Part shown: piece after piece, positions 1 through 8,923 of the stretch
Layout: the number at the start of each line of letters is the position of its first letter
Numbering within the stretch: position 1 is the first letter of the stretch
Origin: Caulobacteraceae bacterium
GTDB taxonomy: Bacteria > Pseudomonadota > Alphaproteobacteria > Caulobacterales > Caulobacteraceae
Direction: 5' to 3'
Length of the DNA: 64,000 nucleotides
NCBI GenBank assembly: GCA_947475415.1
Contig: CANJLH010000012.1
Coordinates: 1-64,000 of the forward strand
The notes under the pieces: generated by a model
The model's input: the letters and a program-made list of their open reading frames with translations, nothing else
Told to the model about the DNA's origin: nothing
Database searches by the model: none
Position numbers and translations under genes: made by a program

Positions 1-1
1 C

Positions 2-349
<348 letters not shown>

Positions 350-927
350 CGCGGCCGACCCGGGAAATTGTTCCCCCTTGGGGGCTCGCCGACTGAGGGG
401 GCCAGCGGCGCCGCAAGCCAGGCGCTGCGGATTTCTGACGGTTCTGGGACAGGCTAAGCGCGCCCAACGCTGAGTTCGGCCGCGCTCGCGGATAACCTGT
501 TCTCGATTTCCCCTGGAGTCGGTGTTGGGGCGCAGGGATCGCTGCACATGTCCCCGCAATCCTCACTGCAATCCTCGGCACTGCCATTGAAGCGCTGATC
601 GGCGATAGCGACTACGGGGACACCGCAAAGCCTGCACCCGCCGACCGCCGGACACGGCGCGGCCCGCCTTCACGCCTCGAACAGCAGTTCGAAGCCATCG
701 AATTACGGTGACGCTGTCTGAAACTCGCGCCCCACGCTGGGTGACGTTCGCATTGATGCCTACCCCGGATACCCGATCCCCCAAATCCCAGCCCCAATCA
801 GACCACCCCCGCCCCCACGTCAATCCCGGACGCACCCCGCAAAACGTGATTTGACGACAAGGTGCATGGGATCGTTCCGCGAAAAATGAAGCCCAGGCCC
901 GATTTTCACCACCAGCGTCCCCCGCAA
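350..927. other. Non-coding gap between convergent ilvC and an amidohydrolase gene
   Basis: No reading frame here has a plausible start, ribosome site and protein-like composition. A short C-run/G-run palindrome (CCCCCTTGGGGG, about 372-383) lies just after the ilvC stop and could be part of a terminator, but there is no T-tract. The rest looks like ordinary unconstrained sequence. Both flanking genes end toward this gap. Confidence 0.5.
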
Positions 928-2655
928 CTACCCCCCCGGCCCCGCCTTCTGCCCGCGGATCAGCCGCCCCGGCAGGGCGCCGGTGGCCTCCCCTTCCCGG
1001 TAGGTGGCCTGGCCGCTGACGATGGTGGCCACATAGCCGTCCGCGGCCTGGCGCAGGCGCCGACCGCCGGCGGGCAGGTCGCGCACCACCCGCGGCGGAT
1101 GCAGGCGCAAGCGCTCGAAGTCGATGACGTTGAGGTCGGCCTTGTAGCCGGCGGCGATCCGACCGCGGTCATTGAGGCCGATGGACTGGGCCGGCTCCAG
1201 GGTGAGCGCCCGCACCGCCCGGGGCAGCGCCACCCCCTTGCCCGGGGCGGCGTCGCGCACCCATTGCTGCAGGTAGGAGGTGGGGTAGCTGGCATCGCAG
1301 ACCGATCCGTAGTGCGCCCCGCCGTCGCCCAGGGCGAGCACGGTGTGGGGATGGGACTCCATCAGCCGCGCCGCGTCCAGGTTGCCCTCGATGTAGTTGG
1401 TCACCGGCGACAGCAGCACCGCCTGGCCCTCGTCCTCCAGCAGCAGGTTGTAGACCAGCTCATGGGGCGTGAGGCCCCCCGCCGCCGCCCGGGCCCCGAT
1501 GCGGTCGGCCAGGGTCGGCTCATAGTTGGGCGGGTCGCCCAGCACGCTGGCGTTGGGGAAGGTGCTGACCAGCCAGCGCAGGTTGGGATTGGGGTCCCAG
1601 GGCTCCTCGGCCAGCAGCCGGGCCCGTAGGTCCGGATCGCGCAGCGCCGCCACCTTCTCAGCCAGCGGCAGATCCACCAGCGGCCGAAAGCTCGGGTGCA
1701 GCATGAACGGGTGGATCGACAGGTCCAGGCCCATCAGTACGCCGCCGGGGCGCGGATAGACCTGACCCCGGATCTCCAGCCCCTCGGCGGCGGCCTCATG
1801 CAGCAGGCGCAGATTGTCGGTCCAGCCCTTGGGCGCCTCGGGGATCTGCATCAGGGTGAAGGACAGCGGCCGGCCGGACTCCCGCGCCAGCCTTCGCATC
1901 AGGGCGAACTCGTCGCCGGCGTCGTTCAGGTTGTTGGTGATCATCTGGAACACGCCTGAGCCTGCGTCGCGCAGGCCCTGGGCCAGGGCCATGTATTCCG
2001 GTTCATCGGAATAGAGGCTGTAGGCCTTCTGCCCGGCCTTGGTCCGGTGCAGCAGGTGGCGTGAGGTGGAGACGCCGATGGCGCCGGCCTCCACCGCCTC
2101 GCGGGTCAGGGTGCGGATGAGGTCGAGGTCCTCCTCCGTGGCCGCCTCGCGCCGCGCCCCGCGTTCGCCCATGGCGTAGACCCGAAGCGCCGAGTGGGGA
2201 ACCTGGGCGCCCACGTCGATGTCGAACCGCCGCTCGGCCAGGGCGTCCAGATATTCGGGGAAGGTCTCCCAGTTCCAGGGCAGACCGGTGGCCATCACCA
2301 CCTCGGGGATCTCCTCCACCCCCTCCATCAGCTTGACCAGCATGTCGCGCTGATCCGGCCGGCACGGCGCGAAGCCCACCCCGCAATTGCCCATCAGTAC
2401 CGAGGTGACGCCGTGGTTCGACGAGGGCGCCATCCGCTCCGCCCACATGGCCTGGCCGTCGTAGTGGGAGTGGACGTCAATGAAGCCGGGGGTGACGATG
2501 GCCCCGCGGGCGTCGATCTCTTCCGCGCCGGAGCCTGTGATGACGCCCACCGCGGCGATGCGTCCGCCCACGATGGCCACGTCCGCGTCGCGCGGCTCGG
2601 CGCCGGTCCCCTCATGGACGGTCCCACCGCGCACAACCAGATCATAGTCCGCCAT
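928..2655 (-). CDS. N-acyl-D-amino-acid deacylase-type amidohydrolase
   Basis: A 575-residue amidohydrolase of the D-aminoacylase/dihydroorotase-like group. The N-terminus has the small beta-sandwich start (VRGGTVHEGTG), then GFIDVHSHYDGQ with the HxH metal motif near residue 65. Near the C-terminus LGDGGAHYGSVCDAS supplies the late metal/catalytic Asp region, followed by the second part of the composite domain (KADLNVIDFE). The start at 2655 follows GGAGGAAACCAC. The frame stays open far upstream, but that extension overlaps the divergent promoter and the opposite gene and is not protein-like. Family members hydrolyse N-acyl-D-amino acids or other cyclic/linear amides; the substrate here is unknown. 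It is divergent from a SnoaL-like gene at 2809. Confidence 0.88.
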   Translation of the reverse strand: MADYDLVVRGGTVHEGTGAEPRDADVAIVGGRIAAVGVITGSGAEEIDARGAIVTPGFIDVHSHYDGQAMWAERMAPSSNHGVTSVLMGNCGVGFAPCRPDQRDMLVKLMEGVEEIPEVVMATGLPWNWETFPEYLDALAERRFDIDVGAQVPHSALRVYAMGERGARREAATEEDLDLIRTLTREAVEAGAIGVSTSRHLLHRTKAGQKAYSLYSDEPEYMALAQGLRDAGSGVFQMITNNLNDAGDEFALMRRLARESGRPLSFTLMQIPEAPKGWTDNLRLLHEAAAEGLEIRGQVYPRPGGVLMGLDLSIHPFMLHPSFRPLVDLPLAEKVAALRDPDLRARLLAEEPWDPNPNLRWLVSTFPNASVLGDPPNYEPTLADRIGARAAAGGLTPHELVYNLLLEDEGQAVLLSPVTNYIEGNLDAARLMESHPHTVLALGDGGAHYGSVCDASYPTSYLQQWVRDAAPGKGVALPRAVRALTLEPAQSIGLNDRGRIAAGYKADLNVIDFERLRLHPPRVVRDLPAGGRRLRQAADGYVATIVSGQATYREGEATGALPGRLIRGQKAGPGG

Positions 2656-2808
2656 GTGGTTTCCTCCGCTGACTCTACCCGGGTCAGATCCCTTGCCCGG
2701 GGCGCGCGCCAAGAATGCGCTAAGACCGCGCGGGCGGCTAGGCCCTGCCCCGCGTCTCGACAGCGGCCGGACGCCATGCCATTTCGCCCGCGCAAACTGG
2801 AGACCGCC

Positions 2809-3285
2809 ATGGGCAAGGCCAGCGACGAGCGTGCGATCCGCAACCTGATCAACGCCTACACCGACGCGGCCACCCGCCTGGACGCCAAGGCCGGCGCCGA
2901 GACCTATGCGGAGGACGGGGTGCTGGTGGCCAACGGCATAGAGCTCAGAGGCCGGGCCAAGATCGAGCGGGCCTTCGCGCGCAACTACGGCGCCAGCGAC
3001 CTGATTTTCCAGATGATCCAGCCCGGCCCGTTGGAAATCCGCGGCGACCGCGCCTTCGCCCGCTCCTGGATCCGCGCCTGGAACCGGCTCAAGGGCGAGG
3101 TGATCCGCGATATCCTCGGTCTCTATCAGGACGAACTGATCCGCACCGCGGAAGGCTGGCGCTTCGCACGGCGCCGCATGGACACCATCCACGTGGCCGA
3201 ACTGGGCCGGGTGGTGGAGCATCGTGGCTATCCGCCCATGGAGCATGAGTTCAAATGGATCGGGCGCGACCCGGCCGGGGGTTAG
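2809..3285 (+). CDS. SnoaL-like / nuclear transport factor 2 family protein
   Basis: A 158-residue cytoplasmic protein with the cone-shaped alpha+beta barrel pattern: N-terminal helix ERAIRNLINAYTDAATRLD, then YAEDGVLVANG, a central IERAFARNYG helix, and a strand pair ending WRFARRRMDTIHV. The fold serves isomerases, dehydratases and cyclases, but no specific catalytic pair can be assigned. The start at 2809 has CTGGAG upstream; an in-frame ATG at 2776 is less convincing. It lies 120 bases before an SDR gene, and another SnoaL-like gene follows that, so the three may act on one pathway. The family is confident, the reaction unknown. Confidence 0.8.
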   Translation: MGKASDERAIRNLINAYTDAATRLDAKAGAETYAEDGVLVANGIELRGRAKIERAFARNYGASDLIFQMIQPGPLEIRGDRAFARSWIRAWNRLKGEVIRDILGLYQDELIRTAEGWRFARRRMDTIHVAELGRVVEHRGYPPMEHEFKWIGRDPAGG

Positions 3286-3407
3286 CGCCAGAAGCGCCGG
3301 GCGCGCTTGACCCCGCCCCCAACTCCACAGATGGGTTTGGGCATTTGGCGCAGCTCAATTGATCTGAAAGCCCCATTTTCCCGCACTTAAGACCAAGGAA
3401 ACGCCCC

Positions 3408-4301
3408 ATGGCCCTATCCAAAGCCCCGCCCGCCGATACCCCCTTCCTGCCCAAGGACACCTTCAAGAACGACGTGATCCTGATCACCGGCGGCGGCACC
3501 GGGATCGGCAAGGGCCTGGCCACCGAGTTCGCCCGGCTGGGCGGCACGATCGTCATCGCCAGCCGCGGCGCCGAACACCGCGCCTCGGGCGTGAAGGCCA
3601 TCGAGGCGATGGGCGGCAAGGCCGTGGATGTGGAGCTGAATATCCGCGACGCCGCCGCCGTGAAGGCCGCCTTCGATGAGGCGGAGGAGAAGGCGGGGCC
3701 GGTCTCGATCCTGATCAACAACGCCGCCGCCAACTTCCCGACGGTGGCGGACGAGCTGTCCCCCAACGGCTGGCACGCCATTGTGCAGGCGGTGCTGGAC
3801 GGGACCTTCTTCTGCTCCACAGAGTTCGCCCGCCGCCGGGTGGCGGCCGGCAAGCGCGGCGCGGTCCTGAACATCGGCGCCACCTACGGCTGGACGGGCT
3901 GCGGCGGCGCGGCGCCCTCGGCCGCCGCCAAGGCGGGGGTGATGAACCTCACCCAGTCGCTGGCCGTGGAATGGGCCCCCGACGACATCCGCATCAACAC
4001 CATCTGCCCCGGCGTGTTTCCGCACGACGACTTCCCGGCGGCGATGAAGGCCCGGATGCTCCCGCCGGACGAGCTGGCCAAGAACATCCCCGCTCAGCGG
4101 GTGGGCGAGATGCACGAGATCGGCTGGCTGGCCTGCTACCTGTGCAGCCCCTACGCCGCCTATATCACCGGCCACAACGCGGTCATCGACGGCGCCAACT
4201 GGCATCGGCGCGAGCTGTCCATGCCCCTGTTCCGTCCGGTCCGGGAGTGGGCCAGCACCAAGAACGTGCGCGAACAGGAGCGCGCCAAGGCCGCGGAGTG
4301 A
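3408..4301 (+). CDS. SDR oxidoreductase resembling 2,4-dienoyl-CoA reductase
   Basis: 297 residues with the dinucleotide motif TGGGTGIG near residue 27 and NNAAAN in the middle. There is no ordinary YxxxK. Instead Tyr160 in GATYGWTG is followed 15 residues later by Lys175 in PSAAAKAG, which is the spacing and context of mitochondrial-type 2,4-dienoyl-CoA reductase (TxY...PSASAKAG). Such enzymes use NADPH to reduce 2,4-dienoyl-CoA intermediates during breakdown of unsaturated acyl chains. The start is preceded by AAGGAAACGCCCC. A C-terminal tail of about 30 residues after the usual GHNAVIDGA end is rich in charged residues. It is flanked on the same strand by two SnoaL-like genes. The family assignment is strong, the exact substrate inferred. 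Confidence 0.82.
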   Translation: MALSKAPPADTPFLPKDTFKNDVILITGGGTGIGKGLATEFARLGGTIVIASRGAEHRASGVKAIEAMGGKAVDVELNIRDAAAVKAAFDEAEEKAGPVSILINNAAANFPTVADELSPNGWHAIVQAVLDGTFFCSTEFARRRVAAGKRGAVLNIGATYGWTGCGGAAPSAAAKAGVMNLTQSLAVEWAPDDIRINTICPGVFPHDDFPAAMKARMLPPDELAKNIPAQRVGEMHEIGWLACYLCSPYAAYITGHNAVIDGANWHRRELSMPLFRPVREWASTKNVREQERAKAAE

Positions 4302-4351
4302 GGCCGCGCGCGGGGTGATCGATCCGACCACACAGACCAGGAACGACAACG

Positions 4352-4801
4352 ATGACCGTACAACCGACACAGGCAGACCTCCGGAACATTGAGCAGATCA
4401 AGCAGCTCAAGGCCCGCTATTTCCGGTTCCTGGACGAGCACCGCTGGGGCGAATGGCGCGGCCTGTTCACCGATGACGTGCAGGTGATCGTCGACCGCGA
4501 CCCCACCGGCGCCGACCCGCAGCGGTTCGACGGGGTTGACGATTTTGTCGGCCGGGTCAGCGCCACGCTCGAGGGCGTCTCACATGTCCACCATGGTCAC
4601 ATGCCCGAGATCACCCTGGAGGGAGAGGACCACGCCAGCGGGATCTGGGCCATGCTCGATCACCTGGTCCACCCGGACCGTGTGATCGACGGCTACGGCC
4701 ACTACCGCGAGCAGTACCGCCGCGGCCCCGACGGCGCCTGGCGGATCGCCCGCCTGCACCTGACCCGGCTGCGGGTGGAAATCACGCCCGCCAGGCCCTG
4801 A
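4352..4801 (+). CDS. SnoaL-like domain protein
   Basis: A 149-residue protein starting with IEQIKQLKARYFRFLDEH and LFTDDVQVIVD, the typical first helix and strand of the SnoaL_4/NTF2-like fold, and ending with WRIARLHLTRLRVEI. A His pair (VSHVHHGHMPEI) lies in the position often used by dehydratase-type members such as scytalone dehydratase and bile-acid 7-alpha-dehydratase, so catalysis is possible, but I cannot prove it. It begins 50 bases after the SDR gene on the same strand, probably in one transcript with it. Confidence 0.8.
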   Translation: MTVQPTQADLRNIEQIKQLKARYFRFLDEHRWGEWRGLFTDDVQVIVDRDPTGADPQRFDGVDDFVGRVSATLEGVSHVHHGHMPEITLEGEDHASGIWAMLDHLVHPDRVIDGYGHYREQYRRGPDGAWRIARLHLTRLRVEITPARP

Positions 4802-4866
4802 ACGCTGCGCTGATGAATTCCGGCCCGCCGCGGCGCTGTGCGCCATCACCGGGCGGGGTCAGACCG

Positions 4867-5907
4867 TCAGGCCCAGAGCCTATCCGGCCGATGACTGAAT
4901 TGTTCGGAGCGTTCGATATAGACCTGCCCAACCTCGTCGTCCCATGAGCAGGGCCCGAAGTTTAGCGCATACATCTGCCCCGGCGGCCGCATGTCGACAC
5001 CAAGGGCGAGCGCCGGCAGCGAGGTCCAGATCGAGCGGCGGGTCTCCATGGTCTGTGACAATTCTCCCCCAGCCCACTTCAGGCGGATCGCCAGTTGCTC
5101 GCCGGCCAGCTGAAAGTTGGTGAGCCGCGGCGGATCCAGCACCTGCGCGTGGTGAAACTGACCGTCCTTGTCGACGACACACGCCCCTTCGAGGGTGATC
5201 TTTCCGTCCGGCCGCCAGTATGTGGAGAAGATCCAGGCGCGCCCGCTGGGAAACAGGCAGCCCGCGATCACGTGGCCGCCAAACGGCTCACCCTTGTCAC
5301 CGCCGCGGGGGCCGCGCGAGTGGTCCCGCCAACCTGTTCCGTCGAACACATAGGTCGCATCCGCGACCCGTACAGTCCCCTTGGCGCGATAGAGCTGTTC
5401 GTAGTGCTCCTTCGCCCAGTTCTGTGTGGTCATTTCTCCCTTGCCGCCGGAGTGGGCGGCGGTGTGGGCGTCCCACACCGGGATGGCGCACTCGATATCA
5501 AGGTCAATGACCAGCCGCTTGCGCGGCCCCTCCGGCGCCCGTGCGGCCATCTCCTCGTTGGTGTTGTGGTGGGCGAAGCCGTCGAAGGTCACCTTCCAGC
5601 GCTTGAACGGCTCGATGCACCTGAACGCGAGGTTCGCGCCGGCCGGCTTGCTGTCCTGCGGCGTGTAATAGTTCGCCCACATCGACAGAACGCCCTGGTC
5701 ACCAGGCAGCCAGACCAGAACCCGATCCTCCCACATCCCCCATTCCGTCGGGACGGAACCGAGGTGCAGCCAGAACCCCAGGTCGCTCTTCGGATCGTAC
5801 AGCGCAAACAGCAGATTTTCCGACCAGAAGGGTTCGTTCGGTTTCTCCGCGACGATGGATTCCTTCTCCACCGCCAGGCCATTCGATAAGTCACGCTTCG
5901 CCGTCAT
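4867..5907 (-). CDS. Uncharacterised CrtC/AttH-like (lipocalin-like) protein
   Basis: A 346-residue protein without signal peptide or membrane segment. The N-terminal half carries NEPFWSENLLFALYD and a run of Trp-rich strands (GFWLHLGSVP, WEDRVLVWLPGD). The second half has FDGTGWRDHSRGPR and ending strands around MYALNFGPCSW. The conserved WRDHSxGPR segment is typical of hydratase-like beta-barrel proteins related to hydroxyneurosporene synthase and AttH, many of which sit in sterol or terpene catabolic clusters. It starts after GGAGGAACGCC, the same leader as the upstream amidohydrolase gene 45 bases away, with which it forms an operon. It may hydrate or hold a hydrophobic substrate; this is inference. 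Confidence 0.65.
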   Translation of the reverse strand: MTAKRDLSNGLAVEKESIVAEKPNEPFWSENLLFALYDPKSDLGFWLHLGSVPTEWGMWEDRVLVWLPGDQGVLSMWANYYTPQDSKPAGANLAFRCIEPFKRWKVTFDGFAHHNTNEEMAARAPEGPRKRLVIDLDIECAIPVWDAHTAAHSGGKGEMTTQNWAKEHYEQLYRAKGTVRVADATYVFDGTGWRDHSRGPRGGDKGEPFGGHVIAGCLFPSGRAWIFSTYWRPDGKITLEGACVVDKDGQFHHAQVLDPPRLTNFQLAGEQLAIRLKWAGGELSQTMETRRSIWTSLPALALGVDMRPPGQMYALNFGPCSWDDEVGQVYIERSEQFSHRPDRLWA

Positions 5908-5952
5908 GGCGTTCCTCCCTATCCGTCCACGCCGGCTCGCTGGCGCCGTCCG

Positions 5953-7215
5953 TCAGAACGGCAGGTTGTAGAGTTGCACCGCGTTGGTCTCCAGCACCTG
6001 CTTGCGCTGCTCCCAGGTGTAGTGGCCGAGCGTTTCCGCCAGGTGCGCCTGGACGCCCGGATAAAGCGACGTCGGATGCGGGAAGTCCGTCTCGAACATC
6101 AGCTTGTCAAAGCCGATCACGTCCAGCAGCCGGCTGGGACCGATTTTCTCGAACCAGTAGGTGCACCAGAAATTGCGCCGGTAGTACTCCCACGGGCGCA
6201 GCTCGAGCGCGTCCTTGGGCACCATCTCGTCGAACTGGTGCTCCAGCGCCTCCAGCATGAACGGAATCCAACCCGCGCCGCTTTCGATCAGGCCGATCTT
6301 CAGCTTCGGATAGAGGTCCAGGGCGCCCGACACCATCCAGTTGCCCAGGGTCGCCGCATTGCCCATGAACAGCATGATCGAGCCAATGGCCAGGTTCCGC
6401 TCAAAGCCCATGTTCTGCCAGATCAGCGATGCAGGATCGACGGCGCTGTTCAGGTGGAAATTGATCGGTGTGCTCGTGGCCTCGCACATCTGCAGGAAGG
6501 TCTTCCAATAGGGGTCCATGAACCCCGGAATGCCGTAGCGTTCCGGCACGTCAGGCAGCACGAAGCCCTTGATCTTCATGTCGATACAGCGCCGGGCCTC
6601 GGCCTCCAGCGCCGCCTGGTCCCAGATCGGCAAATGGGCCAGGGAAAACACCCGTTGGCCGGACTCAACCATCCGCTCGGCCGCCGCGTCGTTGAACATC
6701 TTCAGTATGTTGACAGCCAGTTCGTCGTCGCCCAGCGCCAGCAACGAGCCCGCCTGGGTGACGCCTGCGTTCTGGTAGCAGATCTGGGCGTAGATCCCCA
6801 TGTCGTCCATGGACTGAAGCCGCGGCTTCAGAAGGTGCGAACCGGGATGCCCCTCCTCCAGGGTCTGGAAGGCGAGCCGACCCAGGAGCTTGTTGTTGTC
6901 CTTGCGCACCACGTTGCCGCCAACCGAGCCGAAGTCGTGGCCCTGGCAGATCCAGCGGTCGACGCCGTCAATGCGCTCGATGTGGGGCACCTTGTCCTTG
7001 TAGGCGGCGGGCGCCCTCGACGTGAACAGGTCCGGCGGCTCGGTGAAATGGGTGTCGGTGTCGACGATCTTGATGCCGGCGAAGAGGGGGTGGGCGCCCT
7101 TGTTTTCCTTTGAGTAGTCGACCTCGCGGACCAGGCCGCCTGGGGCGTTGCCGCCCTCCAGCCAATACTTCTTGGCATCCTGCGCGTTGGCGAGTTTGGC
7201 GGCGTCATCGGCCAT
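5953..7215 (-). CDS. Amidohydrolase_2-family metal-dependent hydrolase/decarboxylase
   Basis: 420 residues of the amidohydrolase-related TIM barrel that includes gamma-resorcylate and ACMS decarboxylases. Visible landmarks are KIVDTDTHFTEPPDLF with the first metal motif (DTDTHF rather than DxHxH), INFHLNSA with a mid-barrel His, KIGLIESGAGWIPFMLE, and MFETDFPHPTSLYPG with the late catalytic Asp. A 40-residue N-terminal extension precedes the barrel. The start is backed by GGGAGGAACGCC. It is the first gene of a two-gene unit with the CrtC/AttH-like gene and is divergent from a GMC oxidoreductase. Two related proteins occur at 16465 and 24394. The substrate is unknown; aromatic or acyl carboxylates are plausible. 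Confidence 0.82.
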   Translation of the reverse strand: MADDAAKLANAQDAKKYWLEGGNAPGGLVREVDYSKENKGAHPLFAGIKIVDTDTHFTEPPDLFTSRAPAAYKDKVPHIERIDGVDRWICQGHDFGSVGGNVVRKDNNKLLGRLAFQTLEEGHPGSHLLKPRLQSMDDMGIYAQICYQNAGVTQAGSLLALGDDELAVNILKMFNDAAAERMVESGQRVFSLAHLPIWDQAALEAEARRCIDMKIKGFVLPDVPERYGIPGFMDPYWKTFLQMCEATSTPINFHLNSAVDPASLIWQNMGFERNLAIGSIMLFMGNAATLGNWMVSGALDLYPKLKIGLIESGAGWIPFMLEALEHQFDEMVPKDALELRPWEYYRRNFWCTYWFEKIGPSRLLDVIGFDKLMFETDFPHPTSLYPGVQAHLAETLGHYTWEQRKQVLETNAVQLYNLPF

Positions 7216-7321
7216 GGCGTTCCTCCCGAGGTTTTGTCTGCCGATTATGCGACCGTTTTGGGCGTTAGGGTATGGTTTTCGTGCTCTCCCGTGGGCGCAA
7301 TTGTGGGATTGTCGGGCGCGA

Positions 7322-8917
7322 ATGACCGAGGAATTCGACTACATCGTGGTGGGTGCGGGCACAGCGGGAAGCCTGCTGGCCAACCGCCTGTCCGCCGATC
7401 CGCGCAATCGGGTTCTGGTCTTGGAGGCCGGCGGCCGCGACGACTGGATCTGGTTCCACATCCCGGTGGGTTATCTGTTCACCATCGGCGATCCGCGCAG
7501 CGATTGGATGTTTCAGACCGATGCGGTTCCCGGCCTGGACGGGCGCAGACTCGCCTATCCGCGTGGGCGGGTGATCGGCGGCTCATCGGCGATCAACGCC
7601 ATGATCTACATGCGCGGCCAGGCCGCCGACTACGACGGCTGGAGTCGGCTTGGGCTGGCCGGCTGGGGATGGGACGACGTGCTGCCCCTGTTCCTGGCGC
7701 ATGAAGACCACGTCGACGGCGGCCCTCTGCACGCCCAGGGCGGCGAATGGCGCGTCGAGCATCCGCGGATGCGATGGGCGATCCTGGACGCATTTGTTCA
7801 GGCCGCGGAACAAGCGGGAATCCCTCAGTCGGGCGACTTCAACGGGGGCGACAACCTGGGCTGCGGTTATTTTCAGGTGAACCAGCGGGCCGGCCGGCGT
7901 TGGAGCGCCGCGCGGGGCTTCCTAAAACCCGCGCTCGGCCGGCCGAACCTGAAGCTCGAGACGGGCGTGCGGGTGGAGAAGGTGCTGGTCGAGACCGGCC
8001 GCGCCGCCGGAGTCGCCTGGTCAAGGGGGGAATCTCGGTATGAGGCCCGCGCGCGGGCTGAGGTGGTTTTGGCCGCCGGCGCAGTGGGCACCCCGCAACT
8101 CCTGGAACTGTCGGGGATCGGCGACGGGGCGCGGCTCCAGGCCCTTGGGATCGAGACCCATCGCCACCTGCCCGGCGTGGGCGAGAACCTGCAGGACCAT
8201 CTGCAGATCCGGCCGATCTTCGCCGTTTCCGGCGCGCCCACGATGAACACCCTCTACGCCTCATGGTGGCGCAGGCCGCTGATGGCGCTCGAATACGCCG
8301 CCCTGAGGCGAGGACCGCTTTCCATGGCGCCGTCGCAACTGGGCGCCTTCGCCCGCTCATCGCCAGAACACGTGACGCCCAACCTTCAGTTCCATGTGCA
8401 GCCCCTGTCGCTGGACCGGTTCGGCGAGCCCTTGCACCGGTTCGGCGCGATGACGGTCAGCGTCTGCAATCTGCGCCCAACGAGCCGCGGCTCGATCCAT
8501 GCGGCCAACCCTGACCCGGCCGCGGCGCCGACGATCCAACCAAACTACCTGAGCCATCCTGTAGACGAACAGATTGCGGCGGACTCGATGAGGCTGGTCC
8601 GCGCGATCATGGATCAGCAGGCCATGCGCCGGTTTTCGCCCAGGGAACTGAAACCGGGCCCGCAGGCAAGCACACACGAGGATCTGGTGGCCGCCGCCCG
8701 CGCCATTGGGACCACCATCTTTCACCCGGTGGGCACGGCCAAGATGGGCGTGGACTCCGATCCCACGGCGGTGACCGACGCGCGCCTGAGCGTGCGCGGC
8801 GTCGCGTCCCTGCGAATCGCCGACGCCTCGGTGATGCCCACGATCACTTCCGGCAACACCGCCTCCCCGACCCTGATGATCGCCGAGAAGGCGGCGCGGA
8901 TGATGCTGGCGAAGTAG
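7322..8917 (+). CDS. GMC-family FAD-dependent oxidoreductase (choline dehydrogenase-like)
   Basis: 531 residues. The N-terminal ADP-binding motif is VVGAGTAGSLLANRLS, followed by VLVLEAGG, the GMC signature 1 region (GRVIGGSSAINAMIYMRG) and signature 2 (GAVGTPQLLELSGIG). The C-terminus holds the catalytic His in FHPVGTAKMG and the final SGNTASPTLMIAEKAA. These enzymes oxidise primary alcohols and pass electrons to oxygen or a quinone. There is no signal peptide, so it is cytoplasmic. It lies divergent from the amidohydrolase at 7215 and converges on the PQQ dehydrogenase, so two unrelated alcohol-oxidising enzymes face each other. The ATG at 7322 fits the family start; upstream in-frame sequence overlaps the opposite gene. 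Confidence 0.9.
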   Translation: MTEEFDYIVVGAGTAGSLLANRLSADPRNRVLVLEAGGRDDWIWFHIPVGYLFTIGDPRSDWMFQTDAVPGLDGRRLAYPRGRVIGGSSAINAMIYMRGQAADYDGWSRLGLAGWGWDDVLPLFLAHEDHVDGGPLHAQGGEWRVEHPRMRWAILDAFVQAAEQAGIPQSGDFNGGDNLGCGYFQVNQRAGRRWSAARGFLKPALGRPNLKLETGVRVEKVLVETGRAAGVAWSRGESRYEARARAEVVLAAGAVGTPQLLELSGIGDGARLQALGIETHRHLPGVGENLQDHLQIRPIFAVSGAPTMNTLYASWWRRPLMALEYAALRRGPLSMAPSQLGAFARSSPEHVTPNLQFHVQPLSLDRFGEPLHRFGAMTVSVCNLRPTSRGSIHAANPDPAAAPTIQPNYLSHPVDEQIAADSMRLVRAIMDQQAMRRFSPRELKPGPQASTHEDLVAAARAIGTTIFHPVGTAKMGVDSDPTAVTDARLSVRGVASLRIADASVMPTITSGNTASPTLMIAEKAARMMLAK

Positions 8918-8923
8918 GCGGTC

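Noticed and set aside
2656..3246. Upstream extension of the amidohydrolase frame, up to 197 extra codons
   Set aside because: It runs through the divergent promoter and antisense to the SnoaL-like gene. The start at 2655 has a good ribosome site and agrees with the family.
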